Positions 25,997-35,154 are shown, numbered from the stretch's first letter. The stretch is 45,518 bases of DNA from JBFMAI01 sp964462635 (GCA_964462635.1 CAYWYJ010000014.1:1-45518); one strand, 5' to 3'. The notes: generated by a model from the sequence alone, not told the origin. Made by a program: numbers and translations.

Positions 25997-26249
25997 GGCA
26001 CAGGCCGGACCGGCCCTCCCGCAGAGTACGCTGTTTGTCAGTGGAACAGCCCGAGTCACCGTGCGCAACTCGGCGGCGCAAGCAGAGAGGGCGAACCTCC
26101 CAGCGAGCTGCGGCTCGGCAGGAGCCTCGCCCTCCCGTGTCGGCCACGGGCGCAATGTAGCGTCAACCGTACCGCAAGGCTCTGCCTTGCGACTGCGGCC
26201 AGGCGGAGCCTTGCCGTACGACCCGCGGCGCGGATTCGCGCGCGGCGAT
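25997..26249. repeat. Intergenic region with two palindromic repeat elements
   Basis: Element 1 (26085-26137) is the most complete copy of the GAGGGCGAGGCTCCTGCCGAGCC palindrome family: left arm at 26085-26110, right arm GGCTCGGCAGGAGCCTCGCC plus CTCCC. Element 2 (26168-26220) is a second palindrome: CGTACCGCAAGGCTCTGCCT mirrored by AGGCGGAGCCTTGCCGTACG with two mismatches. Both lie between the convergent SPOR lipoprotein gene and the 52-aa lipoprotein gene and could also end transcription. Confidence 0.7.
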
Positions 26250-26408
26250 CTAGATAAGGTTAAGCGCGCTGGCGGTTTGGATCAGCTCGGCGATGTGGTA
26301 GGCCGCGGTGTGGGCCCACTTCCACCAGCCGCTACCGCCGCAACCGAGCGCCATCATCGTCGGGGCCACCGCGAACAGGAGCAGCATCGTCTTGGGGTTC
26401 TTCAACAT
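26250..26408 (-). CDS. Small lipoprotein, 52 residues
   Basis: A 52-residue predicted lipoprotein. The signal MLKNPKTMLLLFAVAPTMMA is followed by LGC (lipidated Cys23), a Gly/Ser linker, then GWWKWAHTAAYHIAELIQTA, an amphipathic stretch with two adjacent Trp. ATG 26408 is chosen because AAGGAG lies exactly eight bases upstream, and a good sigma70-like promoter stands about 110 bases before it. I do not recognise a family. The strong expression signals make it more credible than its length suggests. Confidence 0.65.
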   Translation of the reverse strand: MLKNPKTMLLLFAVAPTMMALGCGGSGWWKWAHTAAYHIAELIQTASALNLI

Positions 26409-26517
26409 GCGCATTTCTCCTTGAGAACCGTGAACCAACTCGACTCGCCTGAGGTGACACGCCGCGACCGGAGCCCGACTGCGCCAAGCGTGCTGCCGGC
26501 CGCCCGCGTTCCACGGA

Positions 26518-26546
26518 AAACTAGTCCAGTTATCGGCAGTCGTCAA
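26518..26546 (-). promoter_or_regulatory. Sigma70-like promoter of the 52-aa lipoprotein gene
   Basis: On the minus strand TTGACG (26546-26541), a 17-base spacer and TAGTTT (26523-26518). This would start transcription near 26511, about 100 bases before the ATG. Confidence 0.5.
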
Positions 26547-26851
26547 CGGCATCTAGCGCGGGCACCAGGGCCCGCAGGCGCGGCCGCTGCCGTGCGCGCT
26601 GCACGGGAACCGAGCACCGCGCACAGCGGACGACACGGCCGCGGGCGGCGACCCGCGGCGCCAACTGCGTGACGGCGTGGTTGCCAAGCGCGTGCAAACC
26701 GCGACAATGGCGACGCAGCTCGCGCGAGGTGCCCGCCGGCCGTGCGACGCCACGCGGCTCGGCTGGAAGGACTGGCGGCGTGCGATTACAAGTTATTGAC
26801 TTACATACCTTTGCGTCCTGGAAGCCGGTGCGAGCAGACTCGGAGCCCCCC
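26547..26851. other. Intergenic region before the HD hydrolase gene
   Basis: About 305 bases with no supported gene. A minus-strand frame ending at 26530 has GC-rich third positions and a CxxC pair but no start or ribosome-binding site. An AT-rich patch at 26786-26813, including TTGACT, may hold the promoter of the downstream gene. Confidence 0.4.
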
Positions 26852-27409
26852 ATGACACGCGAACAGGCCTGGCAGCTTCTGTGCGAGTACACCCCCAGCG
26901 ATTCGCTCCGCAAACACGCGCTGGCCGTCGAGGCCGCCATGCGCCATTACGCCCACCACTTCAACGAAGATGAGGAGCTCTGGGGCATCGTCGGTCTGCT
27001 GCACGATTTCGACTACGAGCGGTGGCCCACGGTTCCGGAACATACACGACAGGGTGCGCAAGTCCTGCGCTCGCACGGCGCGAGCGAGGAGATCATCGGG
27101 GCCGTTCTGTCGCACGTGCCGTGGAACCTGGACGAGTACCCGCGCGACCGCCCCCTCCGCAAGACGCTATTCGCCGTCGACGAGCTGTGCGGGTTCCTGA
27201 TGGCCTGCGCCCTCGTGCGGCCGCAACGCTTGGAGGGGTTGGAGCCAAAGAGCGTCTTGAAGAAGCTCAAGACCCCCTCCTTCGCCGCCGCCGTCAACCG
27301 GGACGATGTCCACGCCGGCCCGGACCTCGTCGGCTTGCCGATGGACGAGCACATTCGGCACTGCGTGGCGGCGTTGCAGTCGGTGGCACCACAGCTCGGA
27401 TTGGCCTGA
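26852..27409 (+). CDS. HD-superfamily hydrolase (COG2316-like)
   Basis: A 185-residue HD phosphohydrolase. Metal ligands are visible as SLRKHALAVEAAM (first His), GLLHDFDYE (the HD pair) and VLSHVPWN, followed by AVDELCGFLMACALVRP and VKKLKTPSF-like and FAAAVNRDD segments. These are diagnostic of a widespread uncharacterised family with a tightly conserved C-terminal half. The frame is open from 26669, but ATG 26852 has GGAG six bases upstream and starts the family's usual N-terminus (MTREQA). The substrate, probably a nucleotide or phosphate ester, is unknown. Confidence 0.82.
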   Translation: MTREQAWQLLCEYTPSDSLRKHALAVEAAMRHYAHHFNEDEELWGIVGLLHDFDYERWPTVPEHTRQGAQVLRSHGASEEIIGAVLSHVPWNLDEYPRDRPLRKTLFAVDELCGFLMACALVRPQRLEGLEPKSVLKKLKTPSFAAAVNRDDVHAGPDLVGLPMDEHIRHCVAALQSVAPQLGLA

Positions 27410-27487
27410 CCCCGGTTCAGTTCCGTCGCCCGTGGCGCGCGGCCCCGAATAAGCGGGCCGCGACGGCGTCTTCTGTTGAGGAAACAG

Positions 27488-28027
27488 ATGGGCGTGCGAT
27501 CCGGACTTCGCGGCCGCTTGGACGCCGACGAGCGGGCCGAGCTCGCGGGCCTCGTGGCCGAGTTCGGCCCCCGGCTGCTGGCCTACACGCGCCACCTGAC
27601 GTCGCCCCAGGATGCGGAGGATGTTGTGGCCGAGGTCTTCTGTCGGGCCGCGCAGAACTTCGCCGCGCTGCGCCGCAGCGCCCGCCCCGATCTCTACCTC
27701 CTCACCGCTGCCCGCAACCTCTGCCGCGATGGGCTCCGACGACGACGCCCCCAACCCGCTCCACCGGAGCGGATCGACCAGTCCGCGTCCCCTCAGGACG
27801 GACCGGCGACCGGTCTGTCGCGGGATGAAACGCGCCGACGGCTGCGAGCGGCGGTTGCCGAGTTGCCGGAGCCGCTGCGCGAGGTCGTCGTGCTGCGCCT
27901 GACCGTGGGATTGCGGTTCGAGGACATCGCCGGGTTGCTGGGCTTGCCGCTGGGCACGGCCCTGTCGCGGATGCACACGGCGATCGGGTGTTTGCGCGAA
28001 AGGCTGGGATGTTTGTATGAGCACTGA
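27488..28027 (+). CDS. RNA polymerase sigma factor, ECF type
   Basis: A 179-residue sigma70-family ECF factor: region 2 (about 22-86; FGPRLLAYTRHLTSPQDAED, then EVFCRAAQNF) and region 4 (about 118-172; LPEPLREVVVLRLTVGLRFE, then IAGLLGLPLGTALSRMHTAI), joined by a Pro-rich linker. It would direct polymerase to a small regulon. ATG 27488 is preferred to TTG 27476 because AGGAAA stands just before it. Its stop overlaps by 11 bases the gene of a zinc-motif anti-sigma-like membrane protein, the classic arrangement of a coupled sigma/anti-sigma pair. Confidence 0.87.
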   Translation: MGVRSGLRGRLDADERAELAGLVAEFGPRLLAYTRHLTSPQDAEDVVAEVFCRAAQNFAALRRSARPDLYLLTAARNLCRDGLRRRRPQPAPPERIDQSASPQDGPATGLSRDETRRRLRAAVAELPEPLREVVVLRLTVGLRFEDIAGLLGLPLGTALSRMHTAIGCLRERLGCLYEH

Positions 28028-28715
28028 ACAACCTGGCGCTGCCTGTCACGGCTGGGAGCCGGAGCTCGTCCGGCTGGCCTGCGGCGAGACGACCGAACCG
28101 TCCCCGGCGCTCCGCGCGCACCTGGCGGTCTGCGAAACGTGTCGGACGTACGTTGCCTCCGGCCCGCAATTCGTGGCGGAACTGCGGACGGCGCTGGCGG
28201 CGGAACCGCTGCCGAGCGACTTCGTCGCCCAAGTCCAACGCCGGCTGTTGGTCCGCGAGCCCGCGGCGCGATTCACGGGAAGCACGGTGTTTCGGCTGGT
28301 GGCGGCGGCGGCGGCGGCCGGCCTGTTCGTGGCTTTCCTCCGGCCCGGGGCGGGGACATCGCGTGACCCGACGCCGGCCGTCGTGCCGGAGACGACGCGG
28401 ATTACCGACGCGGACGCGGCGACGATCGTGGCCGTGTGGGTGTTGTCCGGCTGTGACCCGTGGCTCGATGAGCCCGTGGATGCTGTCACGAACCGGATCA
28501 ACGAGGTATCGCGGGCGCTGGAGCGGCGGGCCGGCGCCCCGGGTCCGCTGCCGTGGGCCCCGGAGGACGATTGGGACGTGCCCGCGCCGAGCGACCAGCC
28601 CCCGGGCGCCCGGCGGTCAGCGGATTGGCACGCCCAGCACCGACGCCCCATGTTTAAAGGGACCGAGTTCGCGGCGACCCGTGATGGGGCCGCGTTCACA
28701 GGAGTGACGTCATGA
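28017..28715 (+). CDS. Anti-sigma factor-like membrane protein (zinc ZAS motif)
   Basis: A 232-residue protein. The N-terminal domain carries His35-x3-Cys39-x2-Cys42 (HLAVCETC) with an earlier Cys22, matching the zinc-binding anti-sigma (ZAS) motif that holds ECF sigma factors. One transmembrane helix spans about 91-108 (VFRLVAAAAAAGLFVAFL), placing the N-terminus in the cytoplasm and about 120 residues outside. ATG 28017 overlaps the sigma gene by 11 bases, and the stop overlaps the next ATG by 4 (ATGA). It probably inactivates the upstream sigma factor until an envelope signal arrives; that role is inferred. Confidence 0.78.
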   Translation: MSTEQPGAACHGWEPELVRLACGETTEPSPALRAHLAVCETCRTYVASGPQFVAELRTALAAEPLPSDFVAQVQRRLLVREPAARFTGSTVFRLVAAAAAAGLFVAFLRPGAGTSRDPTPAVVPETTRITDADAATIVAVWVLSGCDPWLDEPVDAVTNRINEVSRALERRAGAPGPLPWAPEDDWDVPAPSDQPPGARRSADWHAQHRRPMFKGTEFAATRDGAAFTGVTS

Positions 28716-29515
28716 AGCTCGTTGTCGGTTTGACCATTGCGCTCGTGTCGGTGGGGATGGCACTGCCTGCGGGAGGTCAGGAACAGCCGGCGGCCCCTCC
28801 GCCGCCGGGTCGTCCCGACGAACAGGCGGCCCCGCAGCCGCCGGTGCCGCCCCCACAGCGACCGCCTGCGCCCGCTCCGGCCCCACCCCGCACGCCCGAA
28901 GCCGTGAACGTCCCGCCCGCCGTGCGTCCCCCCCTGCCGCCAGCGCCACCTGCCGAACTGCTGCTGCGCTTGCTGGCCGAGCGTCGCCCCGAGTTGGCGG
29001 AGCGGCTGGAGCGGCTGCGGCGTCGTTCGCCGGAGCAGTTCCGGCGCGTCCTGCTGGAGGCCTTGACGGACCGTCTGGAGGAGAAGCTGAACGAGGTGGA
29101 ACGCGATGGACCGCCGTTGGAACCGCTGGAACCGGAAGGACCGCGGCCGCCCGACCGGCCGGGGCCGCCGGAGGAACACCGGCTCCGCCTGCGCGAGCTG
29201 GAGGAGCATCAGGGTCGCCTGGAGGCCCGGTCCCACGAGCTGGCCCAACGTTTGCGTGAGCTGGATCGGCCGGAAGCGAGCGCGGAGGAGCGGCGGCGTC
29301 TGCACGAAGAGCTGGAGCGGGTCGTGCAGGAGCAGTTCAACGTCCGCTCGGAGCTGCGACGGGTCGAACTCGAGCGTCTGGGGCACGAGTTGCGGCGTTT
29401 GCACGAGATGGTCGAGCGCATGGAGCGCGACCTCGCCGAACGCGAGCAGCAGCGGCCGCAGATCGTCGAGCGGCGGATGCGGCAACTACTCGGCGAGGGT
29501 ACCTCGGGCTGGTGA
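28712..29515 (+). CDS. Secreted Pro-rich / coiled-coil protein of the sigma operon
   Basis: A 267-residue exported protein. The signal peptide is about 1-22 (MKLVVGLTIALVSVGMALPA), followed by a Pro/Ala-rich stretch (about 24-80) and then long, highly charged helices rich in Glu, Arg and Leu (about 80-260; ELERVVQEQFNVRSELRRVE) that predict coiled coil. I recognise no family; Spy/CpxP-like periplasmic sensors have a similar charged-helix makeup but different motifs. It is translationally coupled to the anti-sigma gene, so it may sense or answer envelope stress with that pair. Confidence 0.65.
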   Translation: MKLVVGLTIALVSVGMALPAGGQEQPAAPPPPGRPDEQAAPQPPVPPPQRPPAPAPAPPRTPEAVNVPPAVRPPLPPAPPAELLLRLLAERRPELAERLERLRRRSPEQFRRVLLEALTDRLEEKLNEVERDGPPLEPLEPEGPRPPDRPGPPEEHRLRLRELEEHQGRLEARSHELAQRLRELDRPEASAEERRRLHEELERVVQEQFNVRSELRRVELERLGHELRRLHEMVERMERDLAEREQQRPQIVERRMRQLLGEGTSGW

Positions 29516-29655
29516 GGCGGTCTGAGGGGTAAGCGACGCCGTGCACGGGTCGCGCCCGTTCCGCGGGCGCACAAGTGGTGCGTGGGGCTTGCCGGGGGGC
29601 GTCTTCATCGGTACAAGGGCTCCGTTTCGGACCCGGTTGGGCCTGGAGAATCGCG

Positions 29656-30981
<1,326 letters not shown>

Positions 30982-31367
30982 TCGCCTACGAGCGTCCCGC
31001 GCGGCCGACCGCGCGGTCCGGATGCGCCATCGCGCACCACGGACCCTGGGGATGAACCGGAACGGCCGGCAGCGGCGCCGTGTCGCCAGCATCCACCTGT
31101 TCCCCGCGGGCAACTTCGCCCCGCTTCGAGGCGCTGCACGCGGGCCGCCGGCATCGAGCCGAACCGGAAGCTGCGGCGGGCGCCGCTGAGACGCGGCGCG
31201 TCCGCGTATGTCCAAGCCCCCTCCCTGGGGTTACCTGCGTCCTTGTTTTCGAGGCGACCGTTGCCGACGCCTCGGCGTCGCCGGGATATGTGTTCGGCGA
31301 CGCCCACCCGCTAGAAAGTATTCACCGCATTTGACAGGGTGTCAAATCAAATGACGGTTTTTCGCCG
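30982..31367. other. Convergent intergenic region with two small hairpins at its right end
   Basis: About 385 bases between the nucleotide-sugar dehydrogenase and the convergent UvrC-like gene. ATTTGACA-GGG-TGTCAAAT (31329-31347) is a perfect 8-bp stem. TGACGG (31352-31357) pairs with CCGTCA (31365-31370), which overlaps the stop of the UvrC-like gene. They may serve as terminators, but T-runs are poor. The rest shows no gene. Confidence 0.4.
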
Positions 31368-32570
31368 TCAGGTGTCGAGAGGCTCGTCGCTGTCGGGAAC
31401 GTCGGGTGATCCTTCGGCCCGGGCGGTTTCAAGACGCGACCAGAATGCTCGTGCTTGCCCGGCCAGTGTGTCATCCAGGTTTTCCGGAACGCTCGAATCG
31501 GGCAGCGGAACGGTGAATCCCTCGCTCGGACGCGGCCTCAGCAGCCACTGGCAGACCAGCCACGTCTGTTCCATGCGTGCGGTGTCGGTCACGTCCGCCG
31601 AAGGTTCCTCGGGCGGCGCGGCCAGCCAGGTGCGTACACTGGCCGCCAGACGCCGATCCGCGACCACCGGGCCGTCAACAAGGTGGCCGCCCTCGTGCAG
31701 CAGCAGCTTCCAGGCCCGCCGGCGGACCACGCGTAGCACGAGCAGGCCGCGGAACTGCTCCCAGACCCGTACATGAGGGCCCCACTGTCGCTGCCAATGC
31801 CGGGCGAACTCGATCTGTCGTTTCAGGAGCCCCGCCTGCTCGTAACGCCGCTGGGCCGCCGCACGCTGCATCGCCGCCGCCGCCGCTTCGATCCACGGTT
31901 GAACACCGCCGGCCGCGAAACGCCACGCGGCGCGGCAGCGTTCCAGGTACGCGGCCAGCGGCGCGCTGCCGTCGCAGGGAGCGTCGCACCGCCCCATTTC
32001 GGCATAGGCGCACCGCGTCCCGTGCGGCGCCCGGTTGACCTGCTCGGGATAGCGGCACAGGTCGAACAAGTCCCACAGACCGTGCAGCGCCTCCTGGGCC
32101 GTTTTGACCGTCGCCCAGGGTCCGATGAACCACCCCGGCTGACACCAGACGCGCTCGGAGACACGCAATTCGGGCACCGGTCGGTCCCAGTCCACGTTCA
32201 GGAAGTACGCGGGACCGAACGCGATCCGACGCCGATAGTCCGCCGGGTACAACACCCGTGCCAGGCGGTAGTACCACCACCGGGCCTCGAACGCGGTGCC
32301 CAGTGGTCGCCAACGCACCGCGCGGACAATCTCGGTCAGGTCGGTGCGTCCGGGGCGCGGGCCGGCGACTTCCGCGAACCGCGCGGTCAGCAAACGCCGT
32401 AGTGACTGCGTGGTCGCCAACTGGACGGGGTTCTCGGCGGCGTCGAGCAGGAGGTAGATCGCCGGGCCGGACGGCAAGGACCGCAGCTCCGCGGCCGTGG
32501 GGCGCGCCGCCCAGGCGCACGCCTCGGGCAGCACGGCACGGATCTCGGTCGGCAACTGGGCGGCAGACAT
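31368..32570 (-). CDS. Short UvrC-like protein with degenerate GIY-YIG domain
   Basis: A 400-residue protein, much shorter than UvrC (about 600). Residues about 33-110 align with the GIY-YIG nuclease, but the signature is eroded (GPAIYLLLD, then QLATTQSLRRLL where YxGka-xxLrxR is expected). Residues 172-199 hold four Cys spaced x14, x7, x3 (Cys172, 187, 195, 199; GRCDAPC), matching the iron-sulfur ligands of UvrC. A UVR-like helix pair follows (about 236-255; AAAQRRYEQAGLLKRQI). The C-terminal RNase H-like nuclease and helix-hairpin-helix are absent. It is probably a non-incising UvrC relative. It lies 44 bases after the FabZ-like gene. The start ATG 32570 fits the conserved beginning. Confidence 0.65.
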   Translation of the reverse strand: MSAAQLPTEIRAVLPEACAWAARPTAAELRSLPSGPAIYLLLDAAENPVQLATTQSLRRLLTARFAEVAGPRPGRTDLTEIVRAVRWRPLGTAFEARWWYYRLARVLYPADYRRRIAFGPAYFLNVDWDRPVPELRVSERVWCQPGWFIGPWATVKTAQEALHGLWDLFDLCRYPEQVNRAPHGTRCAYAEMGRCDAPCDGSAPLAAYLERCRAAWRFAAGGVQPWIEAAAAAMQRAAAQRRYEQAGLLKRQIEFARHWQRQWGPHVRVWEQFRGLLVLRVVRRRAWKLLLHEGGHLVDGPVVADRRLAASVRTWLAAPPEEPSADVTDTARMEQTWLVCQWLLRPRPSEGFTVPLPDSSVPENLDDTLAGQARAFWSRLETARAEGSPDVPDSDEPLDT

Positions 32571-32614
32571 CGTGTACGGGGACGACTTCGCCTGGCGCGG
32601 GGCCGCGCGGCGGC

Positions 32615-33088
32615 TTACACCGGCATGCCGGTGATCTCCCCCTCGAAGACCATCGTCGATCCGACAAAGCCCTGGGAGGCGCAGATCATCCGGCGGGGCT
32701 TCATTTGGATGGCCTGTCCGATCACAACGAAGCGACACGGGGGCTGCACGGTGCCGCGGAACTTCACCTTGTCGACCCCGGTGAAACCCAGAAACCCGGC
32801 GCCCGGAAACAAGTGGTGATAGAGATAACTGGCGAGCTGAGCGGCGGTTTCGATCATCAGGACGCCCGGGAACAGCGGCCGCCCGGGGATGTGCCCGCGC
32901 ACCCAGAACTCGTCCGGCCGAACGTCGTGGAAGCCGGCATACTGGCCCCGCTCGACGTCGATGTGGGCCACGCCGTCGAGCAAGGCAAGCTCGAAACGAT
33001 GGGGGTTGACGCGCTCAATCGCGGCGCGGTCGGCGACCAACCGGGAGAAATCAAGCTGCGCCGGGTCGAGAAATGGCAGAGGAGGCAT
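32615..33088 (-). CDS. FabZ-like 3-hydroxyacyl-ACP dehydratase (hot-dog fold)
   Basis: A 157-residue hot-dog protein. The active-site region WVRGHIPGRPLFPGVLMIE contains catalytic His66 and Glu80, followed by TAAQLASYL, the pattern of FabZ/FabA dehydratases. It would dehydrate beta-hydroxyacyl-ACP in fatty-acid or related acyl-chain synthesis. Planctomycete genomes often carry several such paralogues, so this may not be the housekeeping FabZ. ATG 33088 has GAGGG upstream. It sits between the Hc1-like gene (46 bases upstream) and the UvrC-like gene (44 bases downstream), probably one transcript. Confidence 0.83.
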   Translation of the reverse strand: MPPLPFLDPAQLDFSRLVADRAAIERVNPHRFELALLDGVAHIDVERGQYAGFHDVRPDEFWVRGHIPGRPLFPGVLMIETAAQLASYLYHHLFPGAGFLGFTGVDKVKFRGTVQPPCRFVVIGQAIQMKPRRMICASQGFVGSTMVFEGEITGMPV

Positions 33089-33134
33089 CGGCCCTCACTG
33101 ACAGAGGCAAGCTGGACAAACCCGCGACAGCGGC

Positions 33135-33323
33135 TCAGGCGGGCGGCGGCGTCTCATCGGTGCGCAGGTCCAGCACCTTCTTGCGGACCGCCTGGGCGGT
33201 GTTCTTGATGTCCTGCATCGCCTTGCGGACCCGCGTCCCGGCCGCCTTGTTGCCGCCGACCGCCTTGTAAACGTCGTCGGCGACCTCTTCGACGAGCTGC
33301 TTGAGCTTGAGGTACTCCTCCAT
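33135..33323 (-). CDS. Histone H1/Hc1-like DNA-binding protein
   Basis: A 62-residue basic protein, MEEYLKLKQLVEEVADDV followed by YKAVGGNKAAGTRVRKAMQD and a helical Lys/Arg-rich end. The sequence pattern (KLKQLVEEV, NKAAGTRVRKAMQ, IKN) is that of the bacterial histone H1-like Hc1 group common in Chlamydiae and Planctomycetes, thought to compact DNA. ATG 33323 is chosen over the upstream frame (to 33434) because it begins the family's N-terminus; a GGGAGA lies about ten bases upstream. It is first gene of a likely three-gene minus-strand unit. Confidence 0.82.
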   Translation of the reverse strand: MEEYLKLKQLVEEVADDVYKAVGGNKAAGTRVRKAMQDIKNTAQAVRKKVLDLRTDETPPPA

Positions 33324-33731
33324 GATTGCTAAGTCTCCCTGTTGCGGCCCGTTTGCCCGCGGCGACCACGCCCGGGCATCCCAGCCGGCGCCTGTCGCCC
33401 GAATCATCGGCACGGCGATCCGCGAACCCTTCATCGCCGCCCGTCAGAGCGACCGGAACGGCATTTTCTAGCACTGCGGGGGGGCGTTGGCAAGGGTCCG
33501 GTCCAGGCAAACGCCGGGTAAATGCCAAGTGCAGGCAGCCGGCTTCCGTCGGACCTGCCCCGGGGCACCCTGGGACAAGACGCCGGAAACGCTCCCGGGC
33601 AACGACCGCAGCCCCCCCTCGGGACCGTCAACAGAACCGAGCCGCGCCCGTCTGAAAGCGGCCTCGTGCTCGGCGGACACCGCTCCCTCACGGTCGCGGC
33701 TCGGATCGAGGGGCAGTACTGCCAGGCGTTC
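33324..33731. other. Intergenic region with one inverted copy of the uvrA-insert repeat
   Basis: About 400 bases without a gene. 33680-33703 (ccgctccctcacggtcgcgg ctcg) is the inverse of the repeat at 40863-40886 and 42212-42235, with two mismatches in 24. It probably also holds the promoter of the Hc1 operon, not identified. Confidence 0.6.
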
Positions 33732-34349
33732 TCAGGCTTCGATCAACCCCTTCGCCCCCAGGTACAGCAGCACGATTTGGACGGCCTGGTCCGGGGTGAG
33801 TTCGGCCGTGTCGAGAATGAGCTCCGGGTTCAGCGGCTCTTCGTACGGCGCCGAGACGCCGGTGAACTCCTTCAGCTCGCCCGCCTTGGCCTTCTTGTAC
33901 AAACCCTTCGGATCGCGCTGCTCGCACAGCTCGACCGACGTGCGCACGAAGACCTCGATGAACGGCAGCCCGGCCTCCTGGTGAATCTTGCGGGCCTGGT
34001 CCCGGTCGGCGCGGTAGGGGCTGATGAAGCTCGTGCAGGTCAGCAGGCCGGCATCGGCGAACAGCTTCGCCACCTCGCCGATCCGCCGGATGTTCTCGAC
34101 GCGGTCTTCGGGCGAGAAGCCGAGGTTCTTGTTGAGCCCGTGGCGGATGTTGTCGCCGTCCAGCACGTAAGCCAGGTGCCCGCGTTCGACGAGCGCGTGT
34201 TCCAGAGTGAAGGCGATAGTGCTTTTGCCGGAGGAGGGCAGCCCGGTGAACCAGATCGTCGCCCCCCGCTGCTTGAGCAGCCGGTGGCGGTCGTCCCGCT
34301 CCACATGCCCGTGATGCCACGTGATGTTCGTCGCTTTTTGCTGGGCCAT
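33732..34349 (-). CDS. cysC: Adenylyl-sulfate (APS) kinase
   Basis: A 205-residue P-loop kinase. Walker A is GLPSSGKST (36-44); also seen are LDGDNIRHGLNKNLGFSPED and ENIRRIGEVAKLFADAG, SFISPYRADRDQAR and the C-terminal DPKGLYKKAKAGELKEFTG, all diagnostic of CysC. It phosphorylates APS to PAPS, the sulfate donor for sulfation or reduction. No sulfurylase or reductase is adjacent, so a role in sulfating polysaccharide or lipid is possible but unproven. ATG 34349 begins the conserved protein; the frame continues to 34445 without support. Monocistronic. Confidence 0.9.
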   Translation of the reverse strand: MAQQKATNITWHHGHVERDDRHRLLKQRGATIWFTGLPSSGKSTIAFTLEHALVERGHLAYVLDGDNIRHGLNKNLGFSPEDRVENIRRIGEVAKLFADAGLLTCTSFISPYRADRDQARKIHQEAGLPFIEVFVRTSVELCEQRDPKGLYKKAKAGELKEFTGVSAPYEEPLNPELILDTAELTPDQAVQIVLLYLGAKGLIEA

Positions 34350-35154
34350 GACCGTGTTCCACGCCGAAGGTCGGGGCCGCCCGCGCGGCCGGAAGCGGGG
34401 AGAATAGCGGCGAACACCCTGCGCGAATAGGCCCCGCAGCGACACCGACCGAGAATGCCGTGGCCGGCGACGTGGATCGCGCTGAGCGCCCCGCGCTGCA
34501 CCGCCACCGAACGGTCCGTCGTGACCCAGGCGCCTGCTTATTCGGACGTGCGGGCGTGAACGGTGAAGTTACCCAAACTGCACTTTCGCCTTGACTGTGT
34601 CCGTGGGGAGGGATAGCGTAAAGATGAAGGAGAAAGAGGTTCACGACTTGAGCACGCGCTTCCTTCGTCACGGCCCGCGCGGGTCGTGACGGTGCCTGCA
34701 CGGGCGCTGGGAAGTGGCGGACCGGTCGGAACTTTGACTTGAGCAGGGCTGCTCGCGGCTGGGATGCAGTTCTGTCAACCGTTGATGTGCGGCCGTGCGT
34801 CCAGTTCCAAGGGCCGTGTGTGCCCGAGCCAACCAGCCTGTTGCCGCGGGGCCGGACGCAATCGGCTACGTATCAACGTTGAACCATAAGCGGAGTGCCG
34901 GCAAAGGTTGACGCTCACTCAGCCGGCCTACCCCCACATTCGTGGCACCTCTGTCGGCCTCTCACCCGACAGGGGTGTTCTTTTTTGCTCATCGCGCGGG
35001 CGTGCGACCGCGCCACCGCCGCCCGCGTTCGCACCACAGAGCCGTTTGTCGCGCCGGGCGCAGCGCGGTACCTTGGCGAGCAGCACGGCCTGCGGCGCGG
35101 GCTACACCAACCCGCGTCACGCCGTCCATCTTCCTCTACCGCCGGGAGCAAATG
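34350..35154. ncRNA. Gene-free stretch with promoter-like site, hairpins and orphan terminator; possible non-coding RNA or leader
   Basis: About 800 bases between divergent cysC and the histidine kinase gene. On the plus strand: TTGACT (34591-34596), a 17-base spacer and TAGCGT (34614-34619); a strong hairpin CGTCACG...CGTGACG (34666-34691); and a canonical terminator at 34946-34986. No protein-coding frame explains a transcript ending there. A roughly 360-base RNA from about 34626 to 34986, or an attenuated 5' leader of the kinase gene, would fit. I tested by eye for tmRNA, RNase P RNA, SRP RNA and common riboswitch motifs and saw none. Confidence 0.35.
34946..34986 (+). terminator. Rho-independent terminator upstream of the histidine kinase gene
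   Basis: CACCTCTGTCGG (34946-34957) pairs with CCGACAGGGGTG (34966-34977) in a 12-bp stem with one G-T pair and an 8-base loop, followed by TTCTTTTTT. It points in the plus direction and lies about 170 bases before ATG 35155. Confidence 0.82.

Noticed and set aside
26530..26760. Possible small minus-strand protein with a CxxC pair
   Set aside because: Third positions are GC-rich, but no start codon with a ribosome-binding site was found and the promoter of the next gene overlaps its end; left as unproven.
34624..34689. 21-codon open frame (MKEKEVHDLSTRFLRHGPRG...)
   Set aside because: The Shine-Dalgarno is too far away and the putative transcription start falls at the ATG itself. It overlaps a strong hairpin, so translation is doubtful.
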